64,000 nt of DNA, from positions 15,599 to 79,598 of the forward strand of contig DJOI01000074.1 in assembly GCA_002439605.1 (NCBI GenBank). The letters run 5' to 3'. A program made the position numbers and the translations under genes. Shown here piece after piece: positions 34,982 through 43,460 of the stretch. The stretch comes from Candidatus Segatella mututuai. Its GTDB lineage: Bacteria; Bacteroidota; Bacteroidia; Bacteroidales; Bacteroidaceae. Below the pieces are notes generated by a model. That model did not search any database, had not been told where the DNA came from, and saw only the letters and a program-made list of their open reading frames with translations. The first letter of the stretch is position 1. Every line of letters starts with the position of its first letter.

Positions 34982-35055
34982 AAAATGGTAAAAGCGAGGC
35001 ATCTACCTACTAAGGATGCCTCGCTTTTTGTTCGCATATATTTGGTATTTTCGCA
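34982..35055. repeat. Right direct repeat flanking the AAA-ATPase gene (also its terminator)
   Basis: Second copy of the repeat at 33234-33309, offset 1748 bases, with the identical 45-base core at 34988-35032 including the hairpin and T tract. Recombination between the copies would remove the ATPase gene cleanly. Confidence 0.9.
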
Positions 35056-35143
35056 GCTTGTGTTGATATCGGAGTATTCCAACATCTAAGCCTATTGTCG
35101 GTGTAACTGTATTATACATAAACTCGTAAAAATACGATATGCT

Positions 35144-35338
35144 TCAGGGGGATAGCAAGTCCTTGAACTTAGCCTCGCCTACAGTATACAGAGCCCATCT
35201 GCTTGTAAGTCCAAGAACCAGCGGTGCTTGAATTTGTACTCATTGCCGTCCCTGTCGGTATAATAAGTAGCTTGTGCCATTGCAAGAAGTGCCGAGGGCG
35301 AGCATGGTTGCCGCCATGATAAACTTATAATTTTTCAT
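35144..35338 (-). pseudogene. Decayed 5' fragment of an OmpA-like outer membrane protein gene
   Basis: Reading the minus strand, the text passes through three frames: MKNYKFIMAATMLALGTS (signal peptide), then AMAQATYYTDRDGNEYKFKH continuing to RWFLDLQA, then ALYTVGEAKFKDLLSP and a stop. Joined, these resemble the signal peptide and first beta-strands of Bacteroidales OmpA-family proteins. Two frame changes and loss of the rest of the barrel make it a relic. It lies next to the right ATPase repeat. Confidence 0.7.
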
Positions 35339-35358
35339 GTTAGAGAAGTTTTAAATGA

Positions 35359-35727
35359 TTATTTTTTGTCTTCTATTGGAGCTGTAATAAGCTTCTTGTC
35401 CTTGTTGTCTTCAGGATTGATTGTTACTGTTTTCTTAGGAAGCACTGTCACCACAAAAGCGTGTGCAGTGTCATTTTTTCCATCAATATAGTCAACAATA
35501 ACAGAATCATTAGGAAGCATCACTCCATTGTTGTAACGCACCTCGTCGAGATTAAATACGATAGAATCTTCGCCATCCATGACGGTGAGGGTTTTTAGGG
35601 TATCATCATCAATACGAACCTTTTTCACGATGCCTCTAATCTTTTTCAGTTCAGGCTTTCCGCAACTACTGATACATAGAATCAGCAATAAGGTAATCCC
35701 TACCATATAAAGAAACGACTTTCTCAT
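35359..35727 (-). CDS. Small predicted lipoprotein, unknown function
   Basis: A 122-residue protein with a signal peptide and lipobox (LLILCISSC, Cys near residue 22). The mature part is charged, with KKIRGIVKKVRIDDDTLKTL and DSIVFNLDEVRYNNG, suggesting a small beta-rich domain, and ends in a lysine-rich tail. I do not recognise a family. It lies downstream of the large coiled-coil lipoprotein, separated by a strong terminator, with no obvious promoter in the short gap. Confidence 0.7.
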   Translation of the reverse strand: MRKSFLYMVGITLLLILCISSCGKPELKKIRGIVKKVRIDDDTLKTLTVMDGEDSIVFNLDEVRYNNGVMLPNDSVIVDYIDGKNDTAHAFVVTVLPKKTVTINPEDNKDKKLITAPIEDKK

Positions 35728-35742
35728 CTTCTTTCCTTATTA

Positions 35743-35784
35743 TTAAAAAATAAGAGGGGTACGTTCGGATGAACGTCCCCCTCT
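35743..35784 (-). terminator. Terminator of the 1001-residue lipoprotein gene
   Basis: Stem of 14 bases with one mismatch (AGAGGGGTACGTTC at 35753-35766 with GAACGTCCCCCTCT at 35771-35784), followed on the minus strand by TTATTTTTTAA. Confidence 0.88.
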
Positions 35785-35836
35785 CAGTATTATAGTAATG
35801 TTCTAAAATCTTAACGATTCTTGTTGTCGCAATCAA

Positions 35837-38800
35837 TTACTTAGAAGCAGGACGCTTGATAGTAACCTGGAATGACAGTGGTACCTCGTGACCATAGGCA
35901 TCAACAACAATGAACTCCAAGTTTTCTAGGTGATCGATTGTCGGGGCATTCTCTGCCTGAATACCAGTCTGGGTAAAGATGAACTTACCGTTTGTAGCGT
36001 CAACAGTAACATTGAAGTATGGATCCTTCTGGCCTTCATATGTCAAGTGAGCTGAACCCGCCTTAACCTCCAAATAATTGTTGGTCAAGAGACTATTAAA
36101 TGTACCACCGAAGAAGTCATTGTTATATGTATTCTTAACAGTGATGTCCTTGATGTCAGTCTTGATTACATTTGCAGTAGCCTTCCACTGGAGAGATGGC
36201 TGTTTTTTATCTGCCCAAGCATAGCTGCTAGCTGAATGCCAGCAAGCGAATGTTACTGACAGAGGCTTGGTGTAGTCTACAGCGTGGTTCTGCTTAACCC
36301 AGTTACCATTCTTGTCTTTAACAAGACTAATCTCACCATAGTTGTACTTAACTGTTACTGCATGCTTGTCCTTTGAGTCGATAAAGTCCTTTGCTGCAAC
36401 GTTTACAACGAAATTGTTATTCTTGTCAGCCTTTACGCTTGTCAACTTACCCTCTGCATCCTTAGCTGCGTCTGCGATAGTGAAGCTAACGTTGTTGTCG
36501 AGGTTGTAGAAGATGTTGTGCAAGTCTACAGAACCATTTGCACTCTTTGTAGCTACAGTGTAACCATTCTCTGGCTTCATGTAAGCAATGAAATAACCTG
36601 TACCCTTACCTGTTTCCTGTGCAGGACGGAATGTGATGTCAGCAGGGAATGCCTTAGGAAGTACCTTGGTATAGGTAGCTGTTACGGTACCTACCTCATA
36701 GTAGTTGTTGTCAGTGTACTTACGCAAAGTAGACTTCAATGTTACGGTAGCGCCATCAGCGATGAGGACTGGGTCGTTAACCTTGAATGCAATCTTTGTA
36801 GCTTCAGTCATATCTGTAGTCTCATTGCCATCCTTGTCGTAGTAGACTGCAGTGAATACAGGTTTCTCAGCAAGAGGACAAGCATTGTTGTCTTCTACCA
36901 ACTCCCAAGGACCGTAGTTTACGCCTTCAACAGGACTGAAGTCTTTCTTCTCGGTAATCTTGTTCTGAGCATCCAAGTTACCAACGATGCCTGATGTGTA
37001 GTTTTCACCTACAACTACGTAGAATGATTTACCATCTGGGTCGAGCAACTTACCGTCTTTGTTTACTGCGTATACACGAAAACCGATGATGTCGTGGTTT
37101 GCAGCCTCTGTCTTAATAGTAAGTTCCATGTTCTTGCTTGCAGGAACAACCTCATACAAACCATCAATATCATAACTCTTCCAAGCGTTGAGCTCAGAAA
37201 CACCAGACTCGATAGCGTTACCCTTGTCGAGTACGACATAGTAATAGTCTGCAGCCTTGTTGTCTGAAGTCTTCACGTCAGTAATAGAGAAAGGCTTGCC
37301 AACTTCTACCTGCAAGAGACTCTTCCAATAGCGAGCATCATTTGTAGCGTTCTCAACATTCTTCTTCTCGCCTTCCAAAACAGGTTCTGCTGCAGCATCA
37401 TTCTTCCAAGCAAGCTCTGGGTTCTTTGAGCTAGAGAAATTGCTATTTTCACCAACAATGCGGCTTCCGGTCCAGCGGTTGTGGATTTCGTCTACACCCT
37501 TGCCACCAACCTTGAATGTAAAGTCGTTGCTAGGAACGAACTTATTGTAAGTCGGCTTAACATCGTAAGAAGATGCTACATACCGGTCAGCAGCAGCCTC
37601 AGCCTTTGAATCAACAGTATTATTGATAGCTACAGCATAGAGGATCGCTCTTTCATCACCATTTTCATCTTTCACGGTAACACGCTCCTTGAAATCTTCC
37701 TCAGAAACGCCTTCAGCAACAGAGAGAGGGAGTTTCCAAAGACCTGTTTTAACAGAAGAAGCTGCACGAGAAGTAATCAACTGGTTGAACTTGGATGGAG
37801 TACCAACCTCTACGATGTCCTCAAGGCTATTACCATTAGAGTTCAAGAGAATAATCTTTGCACCCTTTGTGAGGTCAGCGTTAACAGGGTTCACACGTAC
37901 TACGATAGAAGCATCGTCCTTTACGTCGATGTCCTTGCCCTTAACGTATTCAACAACAGGTTTAACATCATCACCTGTTTCATTACCAAACGTAGAATCG
38001 TCAGTGATCAAACCGTGAATCATATCTACAACGAGAGGGCTTGCAAAATTTAATTTAGAACCTTGAGAACCATCCCAAACATCAGTTAATCCATTAACAC
38101 CTGAATATGTCTCAACGAGCTCAACGCTAGTTACTGCGGAGTACAACTCCTCAACAGCACCCTTGTATGCGTTAACTTTAGCACTCAAGCTACCGATAGT
38201 TTCCTTGTCGCCGTCAGCACCGAGGAGCTCGTCCCTGAGGTCAGAGAGTTTCTTATCCAACTGGTCTGCTGTGATCTGGCTTGTCTCCAAGTTACCGATG
38301 CGCTCCAAAGCCTTCTCGAATTCAGCCTGAGTAGCGGCAGCGTTTGCTGCATTCTGAGCTGCAAGAGCAGCGGCAGCTGCACTGGCAGCATCCTTAACGG
38401 CCTGGTCAGCTGTGTTTTGAGCCTTCTTTGCTGCATCAGCTGCAGCGGTGGCAGCCTTGTTTGCGTCGTCTGCAGAACCCTGAGCCTTGTCAGCTGCAGC
38501 CTGTGCGTTAGCTGCGTCCGAGATAGCCTGTGCAACGTCTGTTGCAGCCTTGTCTGCTGTAGCCTTTACAGCAGCGATGGCTTTGTCAACGTCAGCTTTT
38601 ACAGCAGCATCATTAGCCTTAGCCAATGCTGACTCTGCCGTAGTCTTAGCTGCAGATGCAGTAGAAGCTGCGTCCTGCAACTGAGTCTTCAATGCATCGA
38701 TGTCGCTCTGCAAACCTGCCTTGTCTATTTGACTCTGCAAGTTGCTGATGTCATCATCATAATCTTTACAAGAAGTAAAGGTGGTTGTAGAGGCCACGAG

Positions 38801-38842
38801 AAGTGTGCCCATAAGCAACGCGCTTAAATACTTTCTTTTCAT
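35837..38842 (-). CDS. Large surface lipoprotein with Ala-rich coiled coil (PL29 N-terminal-like)
   Basis: A 1001-residue predicted lipoprotein: signal peptide and Cys in TTFTSCKDYDDDI (near residue 26). Residues about 30-190 form an Ala-rich heptad-like coiled coil (repeats such as AKTTAESALAKANDAAVKAD). The rest is beta-rich with repeated Ig-like stretches and ends VDAYGHEVPLSFQVTIKRP. I recall that Prevotella proteins with CKDYDDDI after the lipobox are named PL29-lyase N-terminal-like; no lyase active site is visible. Strong promoter and terminator suggest high expression; a structural surface or adhesive layer role is inference. Confidence 0.72.
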   Translation of the reverse strand: MKRKYLSALLMGTLLVASTTTFTSCKDYDDDISNLQSQIDKAGLQSDIDALKTQLQDAASTASAAKTTAESALAKANDAAVKADVDKAIAAVKATADKAATDVAQAISDAANAQAAADKAQGSADDANKAATAAADAAKKAQNTADQAVKDAASAAAAALAAQNAANAAATQAEFEKALERIGNLETSQITADQLDKKLSDLRDELLGADGDKETIGSLSAKVNAYKGAVEELYSAVTSVELVETYSGVNGLTDVWDGSQGSKLNFASPLVVDMIHGLITDDSTFGNETGDDVKPVVEYVKGKDIDVKDDASIVVRVNPVNADLTKGAKIILLNSNGNSLEDIVEVGTPSKFNQLITSRAASSVKTGLWKLPLSVAEGVSEEDFKERVTVKDENGDERAILYAVAINNTVDSKAEAAADRYVASSYDVKPTYNKFVPSNDFTFKVGGKGVDEIHNRWTGSRIVGENSNFSSSKNPELAWKNDAAAEPVLEGEKKNVENATNDARYWKSLLQVEVGKPFSITDVKTSDNKAADYYYVVLDKGNAIESGVSELNAWKSYDIDGLYEVVPASKNMELTIKTEAANHDIIGFRVYAVNKDGKLLDPDGKSFYVVVGENYTSGIVGNLDAQNKITEKKDFSPVEGVNYGPWELVEDNNACPLAEKPVFTAVYYDKDGNETTDMTEATKIAFKVNDPVLIADGATVTLKSTLRKYTDNNYYEVGTVTATYTKVLPKAFPADITFRPAQETGKGTGYFIAYMKPENGYTVATKSANGSVDLHNIFYNLDNNVSFTIADAAKDAEGKLTSVKADKNNNFVVNVAAKDFIDSKDKHAVTVKYNYGEISLVKDKNGNWVKQNHAVDYTKPLSVTFACWHSASSYAWADKKQPSLQWKATANVIKTDIKDITVKNTYNNDFFGGTFNSLLTNNYLEVKAGSAHLTYEGQKDPYFNVTVDATNGKFIFTQTGIQAENAPTIDHLENLEFIVVDAYGHEVPLSFQVTIKRPASK

Positions 38843-38941
38843 ACGATAAAAATTACTTAAACATTATACATATATAAAATTAAACACAAATTTCTGTGCA
38901 TTTTCTTATCATCTCTTACCTAAGCTTAAGGTATTATGTTG

Positions 38942-38973
38942 CAAACTTACATAAAATTTTTTAAACTAACAAA
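38942..38973 (-). promoter_or_regulatory. Promoter of the 1001-residue lipoprotein gene
   Basis: On the minus strand TTTG (38973-38970), 20 bases, TAAGTTTG (38949-38942); an excellent match. The leader to the ATG is about 95 bases. Sequence from 38974 to 39322 is AT-rich and shows no gene. Confidence 0.8.
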
Positions 38974-39322
38974 TAATTGGAAGCTTTTTTTAAAAAAAAC
39001 ATCAAATTTATGTAATTTTCATGCCTCAAGCTGCCATTTATAGAAGTTTTATAGTCACTTTAATTCGTTAAACATTATTTTCTCTATACAATAATTTAAA
39101 AATTGGGTCGTTTTTTGAGTTTCTTTTGTGAAGTTACACATGGTCAAAAGGTTGAGTTGTTGCATTTTTCGCAGACAAATATGGAAAGCCTTTTGATGCC
39201 AGCTTCATTTATATCATATCAATAAGGGAAATATAGAAAGAATAAGAGGAAAAGACCACACGCTGTCATGCGGTAATTCAAAAATGCGTGCGGACTTATT
39301 TTTATCATTTAGCAAATGGGAA

Positions 39323-39361
39323 ACAAAAAAAAATCCCCGTAGCCCAAAAATGAACTACAGG
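39323..39361 (-). terminator. Terminator of tRNA-Val (second copy)
   Basis: Seven-base stem CCTGTAG/CTACGGG (39355-39361 with 39336-39342, one wobble) followed on the minus strand by nine T residues. Confidence 0.75.
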
Positions 39362-39373
39362 AAACCATTCTTG

Positions 39374-39448
39374 TGGGCGTTGACGGATTCGAACCGCCGA
39401 CCCTCTGCTTGTAAGGCAGATGCTCTAAACCAGCTGAGCTAAACGCCC
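39374..39448 (-). tRNA. tRNA-Val (UAC anticodon), second copy
   Basis: Identical over all 75 bases to the tRNA at 28678-28752, on the opposite strand. Same cloverleaf, anticodon TAC, no encoded CCA. Confidence 0.97.
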
Positions 39449-39467
39449 TTACCTTTGTAAGCGGTTG

Positions 39468-39499
39468 CAAAGGTACAAACATTTTTTATTTCCACCAAA
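39468..39499 (-). promoter_or_regulatory. Promoter of tRNA-Val (second copy)
   Basis: Minus-strand TTTG (39499-39496), 20 bases, TACCTTTG (39475-39468). Similarity to the first tRNA-Val promoter covers the -33, spacer and the shared leader CAACCGCTTACAAA. Confidence 0.85.
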
Positions 39500-39569
39500 T
39501 TTTCCTGTAACTTTTTTCATCCTTACTCAAAAAAAAACTCTCTACACTTCTTTTACAATTAAAATAATA

Positions 39570-39954
39570 TGAATATCCGCAATCGTCCAAATAGCAAAAT
39601 CCGCATGATGTCAAAGAGAACTTCTTGCAACGCAATCCCGATAAGTCCAGCCATGAGTACAACATACTTGGATGAATGTGGATATTTTGTTCTTTTGTGT
39701 GGCATGTGAATATTCGTTCATGCCACGTTCATAATTGCTCACTGCACATTCAGTTTTTGAATAAAAACCAACAAGAAAAAGAGTCCTCGAAGCTTGCCTG
39801 AAGTCATGTCGTACGACTATGCACCCCCATGTCGTACGACTATACGACCTCATGTCGTACGTTCATAGCAACTATAGTCGTACGACATGACAACCTCATA
39901 AAAACGACACTCGGAAAGGCATATATTTGCAGTTTGGACGATTGCGGATATTCA
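39570..39954. mobile_element. MITE-like element with 22-base perfect terminal inverted repeats
   Basis: TGAATATCCGCAATCGTCCA (first 20 of 22 bases, 39570-39591) is repeated inverted and without mismatch at 39933-39954, bounding 385 bases. There is no transposase; one 80-codon minus frame (39611-39853) is present but has no family features. A 16-base palindromic text is repeated inside. Flanks are A/T-rich, so a target duplication cannot be decided. It lies just upstream of the second tRNA-Val promoter. Confidence 0.65.
39805..39889. repeat. Four copies of CATGTCGTACGACTAT within the MITE-like element
   Basis: Direct copies at 39805-39820 and 39828-39843, a shortened copy at 39851-39861 (CATGTCGTACG), and an inverted full copy at 39874-39889. 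Each full copy is itself nearly palindromic around GTCGTACGAC. Confidence 0.85.
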
Positions 39955-40030
39955 AAAAAAATAAAAGAAGCGACATACCAAATACTACATACATGTACAT
40001 ATTAAACCTTCCCAAAGACAGAGCTACCAG

Positions 40031-40063
40031 AAAAAAGGGGTGTTCCTTGAAAAGGAGCACCCC
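40031..40063 (-). terminator. Terminator of the OmpA-family gene
   Basis: Ten-base stem with one wobble (GGGGTGTTCC at 40037-40046, GGAGCACCCC at 40054-40063) followed on the minus strand by six T residues. Confidence 0.88.
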
Positions 40064-40106
40064 AATATTTCATAAACTGCGAGCAATAAAAGCTCAACAA
40101 TAGATA

Positions 40107-41261
40107 TTACTCAACAACCTGAACAGTTGCACGACGGTTGAACGAGATAGGAGACATATCGTTTACGCCACCATTACCCTTAGTTGTAATGTTAGCTCGC
40201 TTCACACCCATCTTAACAAGTTCACTGGCAACGGTCTCTGCGCGACCCTCAGACAACTTCTGATTAACCTTTTCATTACCAGTAGCTTTGTCTGCATAGC
40301 CATTAACAAGCAAGTTGGAATTGTTTGCAATAGCATACTTGGCCAATGCACGCACATTTACGAGATCGTACTTTGAAGCTACACTTGTCTTATTAATATC
40401 GAAGAATACAGATACAGGAGTTGTAACGAATTCCTTAACAGTCTTAGGAGTTACAGTCTCAACTGGCTTCTGGTTAGCCAAGAGATTCTTCAGACGGTCG
40501 TTCTCAGCATTGGCGTCGTTCAACTTAGCATTGAGAGCATCGAGTTCTGACTGATGAAGAGCATTAAGAGCATCAACGTCTGGAGTCTTGTTCCACGTAG
40601 ACTTGCCAAGTTTGAATGTCAAACCAACTTCAGCATAGAGGTTGTTGTCGTGAGAATCCCAACCGCGCTCACCGCCAGTATGGCCACCATCGATATCAGT
40701 CTCGAAACGATTCCAACCAGCCTCGAGATAAACGTTCACTTTCTTGGCAACCTTCCATGTAGACTGAAGACCAACACTGAGATCCATGGCATACATATTG
40801 TGAGTCATAGTACGACCAAAACCTGCACCTGCGAATGGAATGACATTCCATACTCGGTTCTCGTTGTAGCCCAAAAGCAAGTTACTGAGATTGAACATTA
40901 CCTGCTCATTGACAACCCAATACCTGTTGAAGCTTCCATCTGTCTTTGTCTCTGGATCCCAAACGCGCTTGCCCCAAATTCCCTGAAGCTTTGTACGCAA
41001 ACCTATGCCAGGAGTAAACCATTTACCTACAGCTACAGAAGCACCAGGGTTAGAACGGAACTTCTTGAAAGGACTTCTTGCCAAGCCCTGACCATGCTCT
41101 TCACCTGAATACCATGCATTCCAATCAGCACCAACCTCAATGAACCAATTGCTCCAGAATGAGTTTGTCGCAACACTATACTGCTGAGTAGGAGTTGCAT
41201 CCTGAGCGAAACCGCTCATAGAAATACCAGCAAATGCCAGTACAGCTAATAACTTTTTCAT
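40107..41261 (-). CDS. OmpA-family outer membrane protein
   Basis: A 384-residue porin-like protein. Signal peptide MKKLLAVLAFAGISMSGFAQ; a beta-barrel of about 220 residues (WFIEVGADWNAWYSG, VGKWFTPGIGLRTKLQGIWG); a short coiled coil (LNAKLNDANAENDRLKNLL near 245); and the C-terminal peptidoglycan-binding OmpA domain (VFFDINKTSVA, LLVNGYADKATGNEKVNQKL, LSEGRAETVASELVKMGV, FNRRATVQVVE). Probably an abundant envelope-stabilising protein. A -7-like element lies upstream and a good terminator follows. Confidence 0.93.
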   Translation of the reverse strand: MKKLLAVLAFAGISMSGFAQDATPTQQYSVATNSFWSNWFIEVGADWNAWYSGEEHGQGLARSPFKKFRSNPGASVAVGKWFTPGIGLRTKLQGIWGKRVWDPETKTDGSFNRYWVVNEQVMFNLSNLLLGYNENRVWNVIPFAGAGFGRTMTHNMYAMDLSVGLQSTWKVAKKVNVYLEAGWNRFETDIDGGHTGGERGWDSHDNNLYAEVGLTFKLGKSTWNKTPDVDALNALHQSELDALNAKLNDANAENDRLKNLLANQKPVETVTPKTVKEFVTTPVSVFFDINKTSVASKYDLVNVRALAKYAIANNSNLLVNGYADKATGNEKVNQKLSEGRAETVASELVKMGVKRANITTKGNGGVNDMSPISFNRRATVQVVE

Positions 41262-41348
41262 AACAATAAAAATTTAAACTTTCTTAATTTATATATTTTA
41301 ATTTACTACTCTTTTACTATATTACAACATCCTTTATGGATTTTGGGG

Positions 41349-41356
41349 CAAAGTTA
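41349..41356 (-). promoter_or_regulatory. -7 element upstream of the OmpA-family gene
   Basis: Minus-strand TAACTTTG fits TAnnTTTG, 88 bases before the start; no -33 TTTG at normal spacing. Confidence 0.45.
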
Positions 41357-41444
41357 ATATATTTTTTTTTAATTCTTTCTTTTTTTTTGAAAAAAAAACT
41401 GCATTTCCGCAAAAAAATACAATTTCACAGACTTTTTCTTGCTT

Positions 41445-43277
41445 TTACCCTAAAAGTCGCTCGATTTCGTGCTGTTGCAGGATGCATAGCACATTCTTAC
41501 CATCAGGTGTATAATTGACATTGCTACAGCCAAACAAATCATTGACCAAACCCTCCATCTCATCATTGCCAAGCACTTGACCTACTGGAATTGCAGCTGC
41601 GCGAGCCATGGAAAAAGCCAACGACTTGTTGATTTCATCTACCGCAGACATACCGCTATCCTTGGCAGATTCCACCATGTCACGAACCAACGAGACAGGA
41701 TTAAGGCCGTCAAGTCCCGCAGGAACAGCATTCACGGCATAGCTGCCCCTACCCAAGTCTTCCAGTTCAAAGCCAAAAGCCTTTACCTGAGGCAGCAGCT
41801 TATTCAATATGACATCATCAGAAACCGGGAATTGTACAACCTCAGGGAACAACACTTTCTGAGAATGATTCTCATGAGCAACCAACTGGGCAAGATACTT
41901 TTCATACAACACACGAACATGGGCACGATGCTGGTCGATAATCATCAAGCCAGACTTCACTGCAGTCATGATATATTTGCCCTTATACTGATAATGTACG
42001 GGCGACTTCTCGGCAATAATGCTCGCTTGTTCCTGCCCATCAGTCTGGACAGATTCAAACATGTCGAGTTCTTCTTCCTGGGATGTATCTGCCAATCCTT
42101 CATAAAGTTGTTCCCAACGCTCGTCAACAGGAGCTACCGTACGAGAACCTGCCCCCACATGCGTCCTAAAGGGATTATAGTTAGGGTCGACGCTTATCTT
42201 TGGTGCCGAGGCATTAGGAAACATGTCCGGATTATACACTGGAATATCAGGCTTGTCCACCGTATCAAAATCAATGGTTGGCACATCATTATACATACCT
42301 AAGGACTCTTTGACAGCAGCCGAGAGAATCTGCCAAATGGCTTGTTCGTTCTCAAACTTAATCTCGGTCTTCGTTGGATGAATATTTACGTCAATATCAC
42401 CTGGAGCTACCGTGAAGTAGAGGAAATACGGAACTTGTTCTCCCTGAGGAACCATTCGCTCAAAAGCAGTCATGACAGCCTTGTTGAAATAAGGATGCTT
42501 CATGTAACGGTCGTTGACGAAAAAAAACTGATGAGCACCTTTCTTACGCGCAGACTCTGGCTTACCGACAAATCCTGTTATCTTGCACATAGAGGTGTCT
42601 ACATTGACAGGCAACAAATCCTGATTCAGTCGCTTGCCAAAGACATCGATGATACGTTGGCGTAGGTTGGCAGCACGAAGATTCATCAGCTCGGTACCAT
42701 TGCTACGCAAGGTAAAGGTGATTTGCGGGTTAACCAAGACTATGCGCTCGAATGCAATAAGAATATTGTTCAACTCGGTAGAGTTGGATTTAAGAAATTT
42801 GCGACGGGCAGGAACATTATAGAACAAGTTGCTAATGCAGAAGCTGCTGCCTCGAGGGCAAGAGCAAGGCTCTTGCGAATCTATCTTAGAACCAGAGATG
42901 ACTATTTGCGTGCCTATCTCCTCATCGGCCTGGCGCGACTTGAGTGTAACCTGGGCCACTGCGGCTATAGATGCCAACGCCTCGCCACGAAAACCCATTG
43001 TATGAAGATTAAACAAATCACCGGCATGACGAATCTTGGAGGTAGCATGGCGCTCAAATGACAGTCGGGCATCGGTTTCCGACATTCCCTTTCCATCATC
43101 TATCACCAATATACTTGTACGCCCTGCATCAACTACAGCCACATCGATGCGTGTGGCTCCTGCATCAACAGAATTCTCCACCAACTCCTTGATGACAGAG
43201 GCGGGGCGTTGTATCACCTCGCCCGCAGCTATTTGGTTGGCTACTGAATCGGGTAAAAGTTGAATTATATCACTCAT
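41445..43277 (-). CDS. mutL: DNA mismatch repair protein MutL
   Basis: The GHKL ATPase that links MutS to downstream repair. N-terminal motifs: [47 protein letters not shown] and [10 protein letters not shown]. The C-terminal dimerisation region contains [19 protein letters not shown] and ACAAIPVG-like text ([10 protein letters not shown]). No endonuclease DQHA-x2-E-x4-E motif is intact (here [12 protein letters not shown]), so nicking activity is uncertain. Length 610 is normal. It is the last gene of the guaB-surA-ostA-mutL run. Confidence 0.94.
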   Translation of the reverse strand: MSDIIQLLPDSVANQIAAGEVIQRPASVIKELVENSVDAGATRIDVAVVDAGRTSILVIDDGKGMSETDARLSFERHATSKIRHAGDLFNLHTMGFRGEALASIAAVAQVTLKSRQADEEIGTQIVISGSKIDSQEPCSCPRGSSFCISNLFYNVPARRKFLKSNSTELNNILIAFERIVLVNPQITFTLRSNGTELMNLRAANLRQRIIDVFGKRLNQDLLPVNVDTSMCKITGFVGKPESARKKGAHQFFFVNDRYMKHPYFNKAVMTAFERMVPQGEQVPYFLYFTVAPGDIDVNIHPTKTEIKFENEQAIWQILSAAVKESLGMYNDVPTIDFDTVDKPDIPVYNPDMFPNASAPKISVDPNYNPFRTHVGAGSRTVAPVDERWEQLYEGLADTSQEEELDMFESVQTDGQEQASIIAEKSPVHYQYKGKYIMTAVKSGLMIIDQHRAHVRVLYEKYLAQLVAHENHSQKVLFPEVVQFPVSDDVILNKLLPQVKAFGFELEDLGRGSYAVNAVPAGLDGLNPVSLVRDMVESAKDSGMSAVDEINKSLAFSMARAAAIPVGQVLGNDEMEGLVNDLFGCSNVNYTPDGKNVLCILQQHEIERLLG

Positions 43278-43291
43278 TCGTTTTTTCAGTT

Positions 43292-43459
43292 TTAAAGTAA
43301 AACCATCACGGCAAGAAGCAACAGCAACAACACGACAAGCAGCAAGGCACGCTGCCTGCGCACAGGACGGCGCCCAGAATGGAAGTCGAAACCTTGACGG
43401 TGGAAATAACGGGGTGCATACATGAACTGGCGTGGTTTGCGGATAGGAAACAACATCAT
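43292..43459 (-). CDS. Small membrane-anchored protein, 55 residues
   Basis: Starting at 43459 ([20 protein letters not shown]) it has an R/F/Y-rich cytoplasmic part with [17 protein letters not shown] and a strongly hydrophobic C-terminal segment of about 15 leucine/valine residues. Its start is directly after the ostA stop and 14 bases separate its stop from mutL. I recall similar small proteins between these genes in Bacteroidales; function unknown. A longer frame upstream would overlap ostA and is rejected. Confidence 0.7.
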   Translation of the reverse strand: MMLFPIRKPRQFMYAPRYFHRQGFDFHSGRRPVRRQRALLLVVLLLLLLAVMVLL

Positions 43460-43460
43460 A

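Noticed and set aside
39611..39853. 80-codon frame inside the MITE-like element as a functional gene
   Set aside because: No recognisable domain and it spans repeated palindromes; kept only as part of the element.
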